A stretch of DNA of 64,000 bases from Mediterraneibacter hominis. Lineage in GTDB: Bacteria > Bacillota > Clostridia > Lachnospirales > Lachnospiraceae. The DNA is taken from the NCBI RefSeq assembly GCF_014287475.1, contig NZ_JACOPF010000001.1, forward strand, positions 62,001 to 126,000, in the 5' to 3' direction. Shown here piece after piece: positions 52,455 to 60,610 of the stretch. The notes under the pieces are model-generated. The model did not search any database. It worked only from the letters and a program-made list of their open reading frames with translations, and was not told the origin of the DNA. Position 1 is the first letter of the stretch; each line of letters starts with the position of its first letter. A program made the translations under genes and the position numbers.

Positions 52455-53146
52455 TTGAGATAGTGAAGATGTTTTTGACGCACCATTGCTTTTAGCCGCC
52501 TGCTGATGGGAATCATGTGTCCGGACTGTAGAAGAATAGAGGTATCTGTGACAGTCTGGATGTATTCCATATTTACCAGATAAGAATGGTGCGGCATAAC
52601 AAAGAGGGTTTCATCCAGTGTGTCGGCAAGGGCGCTGATTTTTCCATAGAAACGGTAGGTTTCCTTACTGGTTACAAGGACAATTTGCCTGAGTGCAGAC
52701 TCAAAGTAATAAATATCTGAAAATGGTATCTGCCAGACATCGCGCTTGATATGGAAGGTAAACAGTTGATTCTGGCTGTCTAAATGGCGGTATGCCGCAT
52801 AAAGTACTTGAAAAAAGGAAGCCTTTTCCACAGGTTTCGTAAGAAAACGAAAAGGAAGTACTTCAAATACCTGCCATACATACTCTTTGTAGTCTGTAAC
52901 GAAAATCAGCAGTGCATAAGGGTTTCTTGTGCGTATCTGGGAGGCTGTCTCAATTCCATTGATACCAGGAAGTGATATATCCAGAAAATAGATCTGGTAA
53001 GAAGAAACGTTTTTATCCTGGTATTTCAACAGCTCCTCGCCGGAAGAAAAAATATCATACTGCGGATGTGCGGCAGCTTCCTCTAAATATTCTTCGAATT
53101 GTTTTTGCACAGCCGGATTGTCTTCACATACTGCAATTTGAAACAT
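52436..53146 (-). CDS. LytTR-family response regulator
   Basis: The 236-residue regulator has a receiver domain (Asp56 in YFLDISLPG) and a C-terminal LytTR DNA-binding domain (residues about 130-230; IYYFESALRQIVLVT, MPHHSYLVNMEYI). It is the partner of the overlapping GHKL kinase. Likely targets are peptide-, envelope- or stress-related genes; possibly the adjacent ABC clusters. It diverges from the OGG-like gene across an 89-bp gap. Confidence 0.93.
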   Translation of the reverse strand: MFQIAVCEDNPAVQKQFEEYLEEAAAHPQYDIFSSGEELLKYQDKNVSSYQIYFLDISLPGINGIETASQIRTRNPYALLIFVTDYKEYVWQVFEVLPFRFLTKPVEKASFFQVLYAAYRHLDSQNQLFTFHIKRDVWQIPFSDIYYFESALRQIVLVTSKETYRFYGKISALADTLDETLFVMPHHSYLVNMEYIQTVTDTSILLQSGHMIPISRRLKAMVRQKHLHYLKWRIGK

Positions 53147-53235
53147 TATTTTCCTCCTTCTTAATCCATTCGTTTTATTATATCACAATCGGATTCGTTT
53201 GTGGTATACTGTCAGAGGAGGAGTGTCAGATACAT

Positions 53236-54063
53236 ATGCAGAAGATAGAGCTACCAAATGATTGTTTTCGGATTGAACAAATATGCGAGTCAGGACAGTG
53301 CTTTCGTCTGGATAAAACAGAGGAGGACATCTATGAGGTCATAGCAGGCGGCAGGTATTTGAAGATGAAGCAGTACTCTGACAAGACAGACCTTTATTGT
53401 ACAAAAAAAGAATATGAAGTATTCTGGAAAACCTATTTTGATTTAGAGGTCAGATACCAGGATTATATCGATTCTATAGAGAAACAGGATATATATCTGA
53501 AAAAAGCGGCAGAGTTTGGCTCAGGTATTCGGATTCTCAAACAGGATGTATGGGAGATGATTGTGTCTTTTATTCTTTCACAGCAGAATAATATTCCGCG
53601 GATCAAGCGCTTGATTCAGGCGCTTTGCAGCCGGTACGGGGAGGAGAAAAAAAGTCCGGAGGGCAAAATATACCATACATTTCCAACGGCGCGGCGGCTG
53701 TCCGAAGTTTCGGAGGAAGAATTCAGAACAATGAAGTTAGGATACAGAAGCCGCTATTTAAAGGAGACAGCATGTGCTGTAGCACAAGGCAAAGTCTTGC
53801 TGGAAAATCTTGAAGAGCTCAAATACGCGGATGCGAAAAAGGAACTGATGAAGCTGTGCGGGATCGGGGCAAAGGTGGCAGACTGTATTTGCCTGTTTGC
53901 CCTTCATAAGATGGATGCATTTCCAGTAGATACTCATATACATAAAGTGCTGGAACAGGAGTATAAAACAGGATTTCCGTTTGCGCGGTATAGTGGATTT
54001 GCCGGAGTAATGCAGCAGTATATTTTTTATTATGATTTGAAAAAAGGAAGGGATGCTATATGA
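53236..54063 (+). CDS. DNA glycosylase, OGG1/HhH-GPD type
   Basis: The 275-residue protein is an OGG1-like 8-oxoguanine DNA glycosylase/lyase. The helix-hairpin-helix and catalytic region LCGIGAKVADCICLFALHKM carries Lys213, and Asp232 is in FPVDTHIHKVL. An N-terminal OGG_N-like domain precedes it. The ATG at 53236 is chosen from ribosome-site and homology features; the longer in-frame reading from 52972 crosses the LytTR gene. It overlaps the hydrolase gene by 4 bp. Confidence 0.93.
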   Translation: MQKIELPNDCFRIEQICESGQCFRLDKTEEDIYEVIAGGRYLKMKQYSDKTDLYCTKKEYEVFWKTYFDLEVRYQDYIDSIEKQDIYLKKAAEFGSGIRILKQDVWEMIVSFILSQQNNIPRIKRLIQALCSRYGEEKKSPEGKIYHTFPTARRLSEVSEEEFRTMKLGYRSRYLKETACAVAQGKVLLENLEELKYADAKKELMKLCGIGAKVADCICLFALHKMDAFPVDTHIHKVLEQEYKTGFPFARYSGFAGVMQQYIFYYDLKKGRDAI

Positions 54064-54644
54064 ATGTATTGATCGTGGTAGATATGCAAAATGACTTTAT
54101 CGACGGTGCTTTGGGAACAAAAGAAGCATGCGAGCTGGTGCCTAAGCTTACAGAACAGATTAAAAATTTTGACGGTCTGGTCTTGGCGACAAGAGATACC
54201 CATAGGGAAGACTATCTGGATACGATGGAAGGGAAAAAGCTTCCGGTGGTACATTGCGTAAAAGGCACAGAAGGCTGGGAGCTGCACTCTGAGATTGTAA
54301 AGGCAATGAAAGAGCAGGCAGAGAAACGTACAGCAGATAAAAAAGCTGTATTTGAGAGGTCAATGTTTGACAAACCAACCTTTGGAAGCATAGAACTTGG
54401 GCAGTATCTGGAGGGAGTAAAAGAAAGAGGCGGCAAAATAGACTGTATTACGCTGGCGGGAGTCTGTACAGATATCTGTGTGATTTCCAACGCGCTTCTT
54501 ATCAAGGCGTTTTTGCCGGAGACTAAGATACAGGTAGATGCGTCCCTGTGCGCTGGAGTGACGGTAAAAAGCCATAAGACAGCGCTTCAGGCTATGAAAG
54601 CATGTCAGATAAATGTAATAAATGAAGAAAAGGAGAAAGAATAG
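54060..54644 (+). CDS. Isochorismatase-like cysteine hydrolase (nicotinamidase type)
   Basis: The 194-residue protein is an isochorismatase-fold cysteine hydrolase. The catalytic triad is visible: Asp8 (VVDMQNDF), a Lys in HCVKGTEGW and Cys136 (LAGVCTDICV). It could be a nicotinamidase for NAD salvage, but the metal-binding residues cannot be confirmed by eye. It is coupled to the glycosylase gene and is followed by an alcohol dehydrogenase gene 2 nt later. Confidence 0.88.
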   Translation: MNVLIVVDMQNDFIDGALGTKEACELVPKLTEQIKNFDGLVLATRDTHREDYLDTMEGKKLPVVHCVKGTEGWELHSEIVKAMKEQAEKRTADKKAVFERSMFDKPTFGSIELGQYLEGVKERGGKIDCITLAGVCTDICVISNALLIKAFLPETKIQVDASLCAGVTVKSHKTALQAMKACQINVINEEKEKE

Positions 54645-54646
54645 GT

Positions 54647-55825
54647 ATGGAAAATTTTTTGTATTATACGCCGACAAAGGTTGTGTTTGGGAAAGGAACA
54701 GAAAAGCAGATTGGTACTCTTGTAAAGGAATATAACTGCAAGAAAGTATTGGTGCATTATGGCAGTGGAAGTGTGAAAAAAAGCGGGCTTCTGGACAGAA
54801 TCTATGCTTCTTTGGACGAAGCCGGAATTTCCTATATCTCATTGGGAGGCGTTGTGCCGAATCCCAGATTGTCACTTGTATATGAAGGGATTGCTCTGTG
54901 CAAGAGGGAAGAGGTAGATTTCATCCTCGCCGTAGGCGGGGGCAGTGTGATTGATTCTGCAAAGGCAATTGGCTACGGAGTCACAAATGAAGGAGACGTA
55001 TGGGATTTCTATGAGAAAAAACGGGAACCAAAGAATTGTCTGCCGATCGGTGTAGTTTTGACTATTGCAGCGGCAGGCTCAGAGATGAGCAATTCCTCTG
55101 TTATCACAAATGAGGATGGATGGAAGAAAAGAGGCTGTAATAATGACTGCTGTCGTGCAAAGTTTGCGGTGATGAATCCGGAACTTACCATGACTTTGCC
55201 AGCCTATCAGACAGCGTGCGGATGTGTGGATATTATGATGCATACAATGGAACGGTATTTTAACCAGGTGGAAAATATGGAGCTGACGGACGGGTTTAGT
55301 GAACATCTGATCCGCACTGTTATGAAAAATGCAAAAATTCTGAAAGAAGATCCAGAGAATTATAATGCGCGGGCAGAAGTGATGTGGGCCGGAAGTCTCG
55401 CGCACAATGGGCTCATGGGGTGCGGAACAGACGGAGGCGACTGGGCAAGCCACCAGCTAGAGCATGAGCTGGGAGGAATGTTTGATGTAGCGCATGGCGC
55501 AGGGCTTGCAGCCGTATGGGGAAGCTGGGCGCGGTATGTTATGGATGCACGTCCGGAGCGCTTTGCACAGTTCGCGCAGAATGTCATGCAGGTGGAGCAG
55601 GGGGAAGATGCTGCCAAGACTGCGCAAAAGGGAATTGAGGCGATGGAGGATTTTTATCGTTCCATCGATATGCCGGTGTCGATACAGGAGCTGGGGGTTA
55701 CTCTTACGGAGGAACAGATACAGGAATTGGCGGATAAATGTAGTTTTTATGAAAAACGTACGATCGGCTGTGTAAAAAAATTAGACAGGGAAGACATTTA
55801 TAAGATCTATCAGGCGGCAAGATAG
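54647..55825 (+). CDS. Iron-containing alcohol dehydrogenase (butanol dehydrogenase-like)
   Basis: The 392-residue enzyme belongs to the iron-dependent alcohol dehydrogenases, closest in look to NADH-dependent butanol dehydrogenases. GGGSVIDSAKAIGYG is the coenzyme loop; metal ligands are likely in HTMERYF, SHQLEHELGGMFD and VAHGAGLA. It reduces aldehydes during fermentation. It starts 2 nt after the hydrolase stop. The nitroreductase gene follows 17 nt downstream, so a redox operon is plausible. Confidence 0.94.
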   Translation: MENFLYYTPTKVVFGKGTEKQIGTLVKEYNCKKVLVHYGSGSVKKSGLLDRIYASLDEAGISYISLGGVVPNPRLSLVYEGIALCKREEVDFILAVGGGSVIDSAKAIGYGVTNEGDVWDFYEKKREPKNCLPIGVVLTIAAAGSEMSNSSVITNEDGWKKRGCNNDCCRAKFAVMNPELTMTLPAYQTACGCVDIMMHTMERYFNQVENMELTDGFSEHLIRTVMKNAKILKEDPENYNARAEVMWAGSLAHNGLMGCGTDGGDWASHQLEHELGGMFDVAHGAGLAAVWGSWARYVMDARPERFAQFAQNVMQVEQGEDAAKTAQKGIEAMEDFYRSIDMPVSIQELGVTLTEEQIQELADKCSFYEKRTIGCVKKLDREDIYKIYQAAR

Positions 55826-55842
55826 AAAAGGAGGAAGAAAAG

Positions 55843-56370
55843 ATGGAAGCTACTTTATATGATTTGAAGAACAGAAGAAGCGTCAGAAAATATAAAACAG
55901 AGCAGATTAAAAAAGAAGAGCTGGAAAAGATACTGGAGGCAGGCACATATGCTCCTACGGGTATGGGAATACAGTCTCCGAAGATCGTAGTCGTCCAGGA
56001 CAAAGAGACGATTTCAAAACTGTCAAAGCTAAACGCTAAGTTCGAGCCAGGCAGCGAAGAAGAGGATACCTTTTACGGGGCGCCGACAGTTCTTATTGTG
56101 CTGGCTGATAAAAGCCGCCCTACCTATGTAGAGGACGGAAGCCTCGTTATGGGGAACCTGTTAAATGCAGCGTATGCGCTGGGCGTAGGCTCCTGCTGGA
56201 TTCACAGGGCAAAAGAGATGTTCGAAGCAGAGGAAGGAAAAGAACTGCTGAAAGCATGGGGGCTTGACGCAGAGAAATATGCAGGAATTGGAAACTGTAT
56301 ATTAGGTTATGCAGATGAGGAGGCAGCGCCGGCAGAGCCTCGCAAATCAGATTATATTGTATTTGTATAG
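55843..56370 (+). CDS. Nitroreductase family protein
   Basis: The 175-residue protein is a short nitroreductase-family flavoenzyme. The FMN-binding start RRSVRKYKTEQIKKEEL and the GTYAPTGMGIQSP loop are recognisable, and GNLLNAAYALGVGSCWIH is the central helix. It uses NAD(P)H and FMN to reduce an unknown electrophile. It is likely co-transcribed with the alcohol dehydrogenase gene. Confidence 0.92.
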   Translation: MEATLYDLKNRRSVRKYKTEQIKKEELEKILEAGTYAPTGMGIQSPKIVVVQDKETISKLSKLNAKFEPGSEEEDTFYGAPTVLIVLADKSRPTYVEDGSLVMGNLLNAAYALGVGSCWIHRAKEMFEAEEGKELLKAWGLDAEKYAGIGNCILGYADEEAAPAEPRKSDYIVFV

Positions 56371-56385
56371 AAAGAGAAAAAGGAA

Positions 56386-56754
56386 ATGGCATTGACAGGA
56401 TTTGTATTTGTAGGTATGGGAGGCGCTTTGGGGGCTGTACTGCGATATGCTGTCAGCCTGCTTCCATGCAGAACAGCATTTCCGGTTCTTACACTGGCAA
56501 TAAATGTATGCGGCGCTTTTGCTATTGGTTTTATTGCAGGAGCCGCGGCACGAAAAGGCATGCCGCAGCCTCTTCTTTTATTTTTAAAAACAGGAGTCTG
56601 CGGTGGATTTACAACATTTTCTACGTTCTCATTAGAGGCATATCAGCTGTTGCAGGAAAAGCAGTACTTTTTAAGTGCGCTGTATATTGTTTGCAGCGTA
56701 GGACTGTGCCTTGCCGGAATCGCAGCCGGTATGTATGCGGCGAAAAGGCTGTAA
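56386..56754 (+). CDS. crcB: Fluoride channel CrcB/Fluc
   Basis: The 122-residue protein is a CrcB/Fluc fluoride exporter with four membrane helices. GGALGAVLRYAVSLL, NVCGAFAIGF and FCGGFTTFSTFSLE (here GVCGGFTTFSTFSLEAY) are family signatures. A single crcB gene suggests a dual-topology homodimer. AAAGGAAATGG gives the start. There is no fluoride riboswitch in the 16 bp before it. It is followed by a GNAT gene. Confidence 0.94.
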   Translation: MALTGFVFVGMGGALGAVLRYAVSLLPCRTAFPVLTLAINVCGAFAIGFIAGAAARKGMPQPLLLFLKTGVCGGFTTFSTFSLEAYQLLQEKQYFLSALYIVCSVGLCLAGIAAGMYAAKRL

Positions 56755-56771
56755 GGAGGAGCTGTGTCGGG

Positions 56772-57272
56772 ATGAAAAAAGAACGGTGGCAGAAAGAAAA
56801 GCTTGTACTTCGCAGATATTGTGAAGAAGATATAGAAAAAGTAGCTGCATTGTTTTACGATACTGTACATATTGTAAATCGGAAAGATTACACGCAGGAA
56901 CAAGTAGACGCATGGGCAGACGGTCATTTCGATCTGAACGCATGGGATGAGTCGTTTAAAAAGCATGATACGATTGTAGCGGAATTAGACGGCAATATCG
57001 TTGGATTTGCAGATATGACGGTGGACGGTTATCTGGATAGATTATATGTCCACAAAGACTTTCAGAGAAGGAAGATTGCGTCAAAGCTTTGTGACTATCT
57101 GGAGGAAAACTGTATGTCTGCCCATTTTACAACGCATGCTTCCATTACTGCAAAAAAATTTTTTGAAAAGCGAGGCTATCATGTCATAAAAGAGCAGCAG
57201 GTAATAAGAAAAGGAATTGTACTTATCAATTATCGTATGGAAAAGAGCGTGCAAAAAAGAAAAGACACATAA
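56772..57272 (+). CDS. GNAT-family N-acetyltransferase
   Basis: The 166-residue protein is a GNAT acetyltransferase. It begins with KLVLRRYCEEDIEKVAALFYD and has the acetyl-CoA loop LYVHKDFQRRKIASKLCD. C-terminal ITAKKFFEKRGY completes the fold. GGAGGAGCTGTGTCGGG precedes the ATG. A longer ORF in this frame reaches back across crcB, but the domain starts here. Substrate unknown. Confidence 0.9.
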   Translation: MKKERWQKEKLVLRRYCEEDIEKVAALFYDTVHIVNRKDYTQEQVDAWADGHFDLNAWDESFKKHDTIVAELDGNIVGFADMTVDGYLDRLYVHKDFQRRKIASKLCDYLEENCMSAHFTTHASITAKKFFEKRGYHVIKEQQVIRKGIVLINYRMEKSVQKRKDT

Positions 57273-57379
57273 TGGCAAAAGGAACTACAAGGGATAACAA
57301 AAAAAGATATGGACAAAATATCTTTGAAAAGTTGTCCCCGTCAGAGGAGAGTCAGACAGTTTAAACTTAAAAAAACGTT

Positions 57380-57425
57380 GGTTGCAGGCAACCCAAATTG
57401 CGATTGACTAACCCTGCATGGGACT
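57380..57425 (+). other. Structured leader candidate upstream of FeoA-like gene
   Basis: GGTTG-CAGG-CAACC (57380-57393) forms a hairpin. Its GCAGG (57384-57388) is also complementary to CCTGC (57413-57417) about 25 nt downstream, so a pseudoknot or switch is possible. The FeoA-like start codon is 29 nt further on. No known riboswitch class was recognised. Confidence 0.4.
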
Positions 57426-57453
57426 TCTAAAATAAAGAAAAGGAGGGATACCT

Positions 57454-57666
57454 ATGCAGGCATTATCGAAAGCAAAAGCAGGAGAAAGCTATACGATTAA
57501 ATGGATGTTTGGAGTACCGGAGGTTTTAGAATTTATGCGCAGCCATCAGATCGAGGCAGGAAGTACCATACGTGTAATCCAGAGATGTACAGACAGTCTG
57601 ATTATCGGAACAAGAGATACAAGGATTGCGATTGGAAATGAAGTAGCAGAGCGTATTCAAGTGTAA
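57454..57666 (+). CDS. FeoA-domain protein
   Basis: The 70-residue protein looks like a stand-alone FeoA/SH3-like domain (AKAGESYTIKWMFG, GSTIRVIQRC, IGNEVAERIQV). FeoA proteins assist FeoB-driven ferrous iron uptake, but no feoB gene is in the window. It could also be an isolated metal-regulatory domain. AAGGAGGGATACCT precedes the ATG. A hairpin-rich leader precedes it. Confidence 0.75.
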   Translation: MQALSKAKAGESYTIKWMFGVPEVLEFMRSHQIEAGSTIRVIQRCTDSLIIGTRDTRIAIGNEVAERIQV

Positions 57667-57714
57667 AGAAAGACAAAAAGAGCCTTCAAAAGAGTTTGGT
57701 AAAATAAAAAAGAG

Positions 57715-57742
57715 TTGACAAATACCCTTTTATGAGTAAAAT
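57715..57742 (+). promoter_or_regulatory. Promoter of non-coding transcription unit
   Basis: A consensus TTGACA (57715-57720), 16-bp spacer and TAAAAT (57737-57742). Transcription should begin near 57749. No ORF of note follows before the terminator at 57978. Confidence 0.72.
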
Positions 57743-57748
57743 AGAAAC

Positions 57749-58015
57749 ATAAGTGAATGACTAACAACAGGTACAAATGATTGAGGTTTCAATGATGGAT
57801 AAAAGAGAGAGCAGTTTTGTCATCATGGATAATTTTCGGACTCTGCCGCTTGCTGACAGTGTTGTTTTTGTGCCGTGCACATATATTCCCTTTGGGGTGT
57901 GGGCATAGTAGAAAACAAAATACGCAGGCGACGAAAGAAGATACAGTTGTACAAATCATTTGGAATCAGGGAATACAAAGGATAGAAGTATAGCTTTATG
58001 CTTCCATCCTTTTTT
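57749..58015 (+). ncRNA. Candidate non-coding RNA or proB leader, class unassigned
   Basis: A ~265-nt stretch between a good promoter and a strong terminator lacks any convincing ORF. Long-range pairing is possible between CAAATGATT (57774-57782) and AATCATTTG (57954-57962), enclosing a ~170-nt domain. Inner hairpins include ATGATG...CATCAT (about 57792-57824) and GTGC-CGT-GCAC. It lies upstream of proB. It lacks a T-box motif and I could not match it to any riboswitch, 6S, SRP or RNase P signature I know. It might be an sRNA or a leader that attenuates proBA. This unit, its terminator and the following hairpin account for the 450-bp gap. Confidence 0.55.
57978..58015 (+). terminator. Terminator of non-coding unit
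   Basis: AAGGATAGAAG (57978-57988) pairs with CTTCCATCCTT (58001-58011), one mismatch, followed by TTTTTT. Confidence 0.88.
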
Positions 58016-58050
58016 ATTGTATAGGAAACGAAGTTTCCTATACAATAAAA
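58012..58050. repeat. 18-bp-arm hairpin repeat upstream of proB
   Basis: TTTTATTGTATAGGAAAC (58012-58029) and GTTTCCTATACAATAAAA (58033-58050) form perfect 18-bp arms around a GAA loop, then CCCTCTGGGAGATGCAC. A related hairpin with the same following CCCTC(T/C)GGG lies at 41726-41780. Both directly follow a terminator. Confidence 0.75.
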
Positions 58051-58116
58051 CCCTCTGGGAGATGCACACTGCGTAATTTTGCGGGATTGATTTGTATGGT
58101 GAGAAAGGAAATTATA

Positions 58117-59112
58117 ATGGACAGAAAAGAGATACTAAGTGGAAAAAAAAGGATTGTAATTAAAGTTGGGACAACGACCATCACATATGATGAGACAGGG
58201 AACATCAATTTAGACAAGCTGGAAAAGTTTGTAAGAATACTGATTAATTTAAGAAATAAGGGAAAAGAGGTGATCGTTGTCTCCTCAGGAGCCGTAGGAA
58301 TCGGCAGAAATGTACTGGGACTTGAGCATAAACCGGAGACAGAAGCGGCAAAGCAGGCATGCGCAGCGGTCGGACAGGGCAGATTGATGATGATCTATGA
58401 AAAGCTCTTTAATGAATACAGCCAGTTGACAGCTCAGGTGCTCCTCACAAAAGAGTCGATTACAAACAAGGAGTGCAGAAGAAATGCCAGACAAGCGTTT
58501 GATGAGCTGTTCCGTATGAAGGTGGTGCCGATTGTAAACGAAAATGATGCAATTTCAGTAGATGAACTTGCCTATGGAAATTTTGGAGATAATGATACAC
58601 TTGCGGCTTATGTGGCAAAACTGGTTGATGCGGATCTGTTGATTTTAATGTCAGATATAGAAGGGCTATATACAGATGACCCGAAAAAGAATCCAAACGC
58701 GAGATTTATACATACAGTGTCCGGCATTGACGGCAAACTGGAACAAATGGCGAAGGGCGCCTCCAGTGAATATGGGACTGGGGGAATGGCGACGAAAATC
58801 AAAGCCGCAAAAATCGCAACGGGCATCGGTGCAGATATGGTGATTGCCAATGGAGATAATATCTATACAATCAATGATATTATGGCAGGCAAGAAGGTGG
58901 GGACTTTATTCTTGTCAAAGCAGCACCGTCGGGAGATGAAGACGGAAATAGCGCCGGAAAAAGCACAGTACCGCAGGCAGGCAAAACGGCAGAGAAAAGG
59001 AGCAGAAAAACCGGCTGTATATGCGGAAAGTAAAGAAAAAGAGACGACAAAAGAACAGATAGAAGAAAAGGACAAAAAAAGCCTGGAAGACAGCCGAAAA
59101 GGAGGTAAATAA
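58117..59112 (+). CDS. proB: Glutamate 5-kinase with atypical C-terminal tail
   Basis: The 331-residue enzyme phosphorylates glutamate in proline synthesis. The kinase domain (residues 1 to about 265) is intact: [43 protein letters not shown] and [16 protein letters not shown] normal PUA domain does not follow. Instead, residues about 275-331 are a charged low-complexity tail rich in Lys, Glu and Arg. The ATG at 58117 follows GAGAAAGGAAA. It is 1 nt upstream of proA. Confidence 0.93.
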   Translation: MDRKEILSGKKRIVIKVGTTTITYDETGNINLDKLEKFVRILINLRNKGKEVIVVSSGAVGIGRNVLGLEHKPETEAAKQACAAVGQGRLMMIYEKLFNEYSQLTAQVLLTKESITNKECRRNARQAFDELFRMKVVPIVNENDAISVDELAYGNFGDNDTLAAYVAKLVDADLLILMSDIEGLYTDDPKKNPNARFIHTVSGIDGKLEQMAKGASSEYGTGGMATKIKAAKIATGIGADMVIANGDNIYTINDIMAGKKVGTLFLSKQHRREMKTEIAPEKAQYRRQAKRQRKGAEKPAVYAESKEKETTKEQIEEKDKKSLEDSRKGGK

Positions 59113-59113
59113 G

Positions 59114-60361
59114 ATGGAAAAATATATGGAAACACTTGCGAAGCGTGCCAAAGCAGCTTCTATAGAAGCTGCAAAGCTTAATACTGCACAGAAAAATGCA
59201 GGGCTTATATCGGCGGCGGAAGAACTGCTCATTCAAAAAGAATTTATTTTGGAAGAAAACGAAAAAGATATAAAAGCGGCGGCTAAGAAGGGAACAAGAC
59301 AGTCTCTTTTGGACAGGCTGAAACTCAGCGAAAAGCGGATAGAGGATATGGCAGAAGGATTAAGACAGGTAGCTTCCCTGGAAAATCCGGTGGGAGAAGT
59401 TCTTTCTATGAAAAACAGGCCGAATGGACTGCGGATAGGGAAGAAGAGAGTGCCTATCGGAGTAGTAGGAATTATCTATGAATCCCGTCCGAATGTAACA
59501 GCAGATGCGTTTGGATTGTGTTTTAAGACTGGAAACGCAGTGATACTAAGAGGTGGAAGCGACGCGATTTATTCAAACCAGGCAATTGTGCATGCGATTA
59601 AGACAGGACTTAGAAAAGAGAAGCTGCTCCAGGATCTCATTCTTTTAGTGGAGGATACGGGCAGGGAAGTGGTGCAGGATATGATGAAAATGCATGGGCT
59701 GATCGATGTGCTTATTCCAAGAGGCGGTGCAGGGCTGATTGCAAATGTGGTGGAAAACAGTACGGTTCCGGTGATTGAGACGGGGACAGGCAACTGCCAT
59801 ATTTATGTGGATGAATCTGCAGACAGAAAAATGGCAGTGGACATTATCGAAAATGCCAAGACACAGAGGATGGGGGTGTGTAATGCATGTGAGTCTCTTG
59901 TCATCCATGAACATGCGATGAACATACTGCCGGATGTTGTAGAGCGCCTGAAAATGCATGGAGTAGAAATACGAGGAGATGAGAGGGCCTGCCTTACCAG
60001 CAGTTATATTGTTCCGGCAGATGAAGAGGACTGGGAAAAAGAATATCTGGATGCAGTTATCTCTGTCAAAATAGTGGATTCTATTGATGCGGCGATTGCA
60101 CATATCAATCAGTATAACACAGGACATTCAGAGTCAATCATAACACAGGATTACAACCATGCATTAAAATTTCAGGATGAAATTGACGCGGCGGCAGTAT
60201 ATGTAAATGCCTCTACCAGATTTACAGATGGATTTGAGTTTGGATTTGGCGCGGAGATTGGAATCAGTACACAAAAGCTTCATGCAAGAGGCCCGATGGG
60301 ATTAGAGGCTTTGACAACCACAAAGTATATTATATTCGGAGACGGACAGATACGAAATTAG
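59114..60361 (+). CDS. proA: Gamma-glutamyl phosphate reductase
   Basis: The 415-residue NADPH-dependent reductase makes glutamate-5-semialdehyde in proline synthesis. [21 protein letters not shown], the [10 protein letters not shown] segment with the catalytic Cys, and C-terminal [15 protein letters not shown] (here [14 protein letters not shown]) are recognisable. AAAAGGAGGTAAATAAG precedes the ATG. It is translated with proB. Confidence 0.96.
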   Translation: MEKYMETLAKRAKAASIEAAKLNTAQKNAGLISAAEELLIQKEFILEENEKDIKAAAKKGTRQSLLDRLKLSEKRIEDMAEGLRQVASLENPVGEVLSMKNRPNGLRIGKKRVPIGVVGIIYESRPNVTADAFGLCFKTGNAVILRGGSDAIYSNQAIVHAIKTGLRKEKLLQDLILLVEDTGREVVQDMMKMHGLIDVLIPRGGAGLIANVVENSTVPVIETGTGNCHIYVDESADRKMAVDIIENAKTQRMGVCNACESLVIHEHAMNILPDVVERLKMHGVEIRGDERACLTSSYIVPADEEDWEKEYLDAVISVKIVDSIDAAIAHINQYNTGHSESIITQDYNHALKFQDEIDAAAVYVNASTRFTDGFEFGFGAEIGISTQKLHARGPMGLEALTTTKYIIFGDGQIRN

Positions 60362-60438
60362 AGGTTGTTTTAAAATTTAAACCCACATAGTATATATGGG
60401 ATGCCTGCTACAGCAGGCTTGAGAAGTAAGAGAAAGTA

Positions 60439-60476
60439 CCGTAAAACTTATGTTTTGCGGGCTTTTTCTTTTTTTG
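60439..60476 (+). terminator. Terminator of proBA
   Basis: CCGTAAAAC pairs with GTTTTGCGG (one G-U) around a TTAT loop, followed by a long T-rich run. Confidence 0.82.
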
Positions 60477-60523
60477 TGCACATACAAAACCTGATTTTTC
60501 GGTTAAAAAAATTTTCACATTTT

Positions 60524-60597
60524 AAGTATGAAAACATACTTGACACGAGTATGATTTCATACTATAATAGCAGTCATGCAAGTATGAAATCATACTA
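60524..60597 (+). promoter_or_regulatory. Consensus promoter with three palindromic MarR-type operators
   Basis: The promoter is TTGACA (60540-60545), 17-bp spacer, TATAAT (60563-60568). Three dyads share AGTATG/CATACT arms: O1 AAGTATG-N4-CATACTT (60524-60541) touching the -35, O2 AGTATGA-TT-TCATACT (60548-60563) inside the spacer, and O3 AGTATGA-AA-TCATACT (60581-60596) past the start of transcription. Centre spacings are about 23 and 33 bp. Occupation of any of them should block RNA polymerase. The AGGAGG ribosome site follows O3 directly. Confidence 0.9.
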
Positions 60598-60610
60598 AGG
60601 AGGTAAGGGT

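Noticed and set aside
52972..53235. N-terminal extension of the OGG-like gene
   Set aside because: It would cover the divergent LytTR gene start and has no glycosylase-like sequence.
57380..57425. NiCo (czcD) riboswitch before the FeoA-like gene
   Set aside because: Only short strings (GCAGGCAA, TGGGAC) agree, and the segment is too short for the four-way junction.
57749..58015. T-box or other known riboswitch upstream of proB
   Set aside because: No AGGGTGG-type T-box and no signature of the riboswitch or housekeeping RNA classes I know; kept as unassigned RNA.
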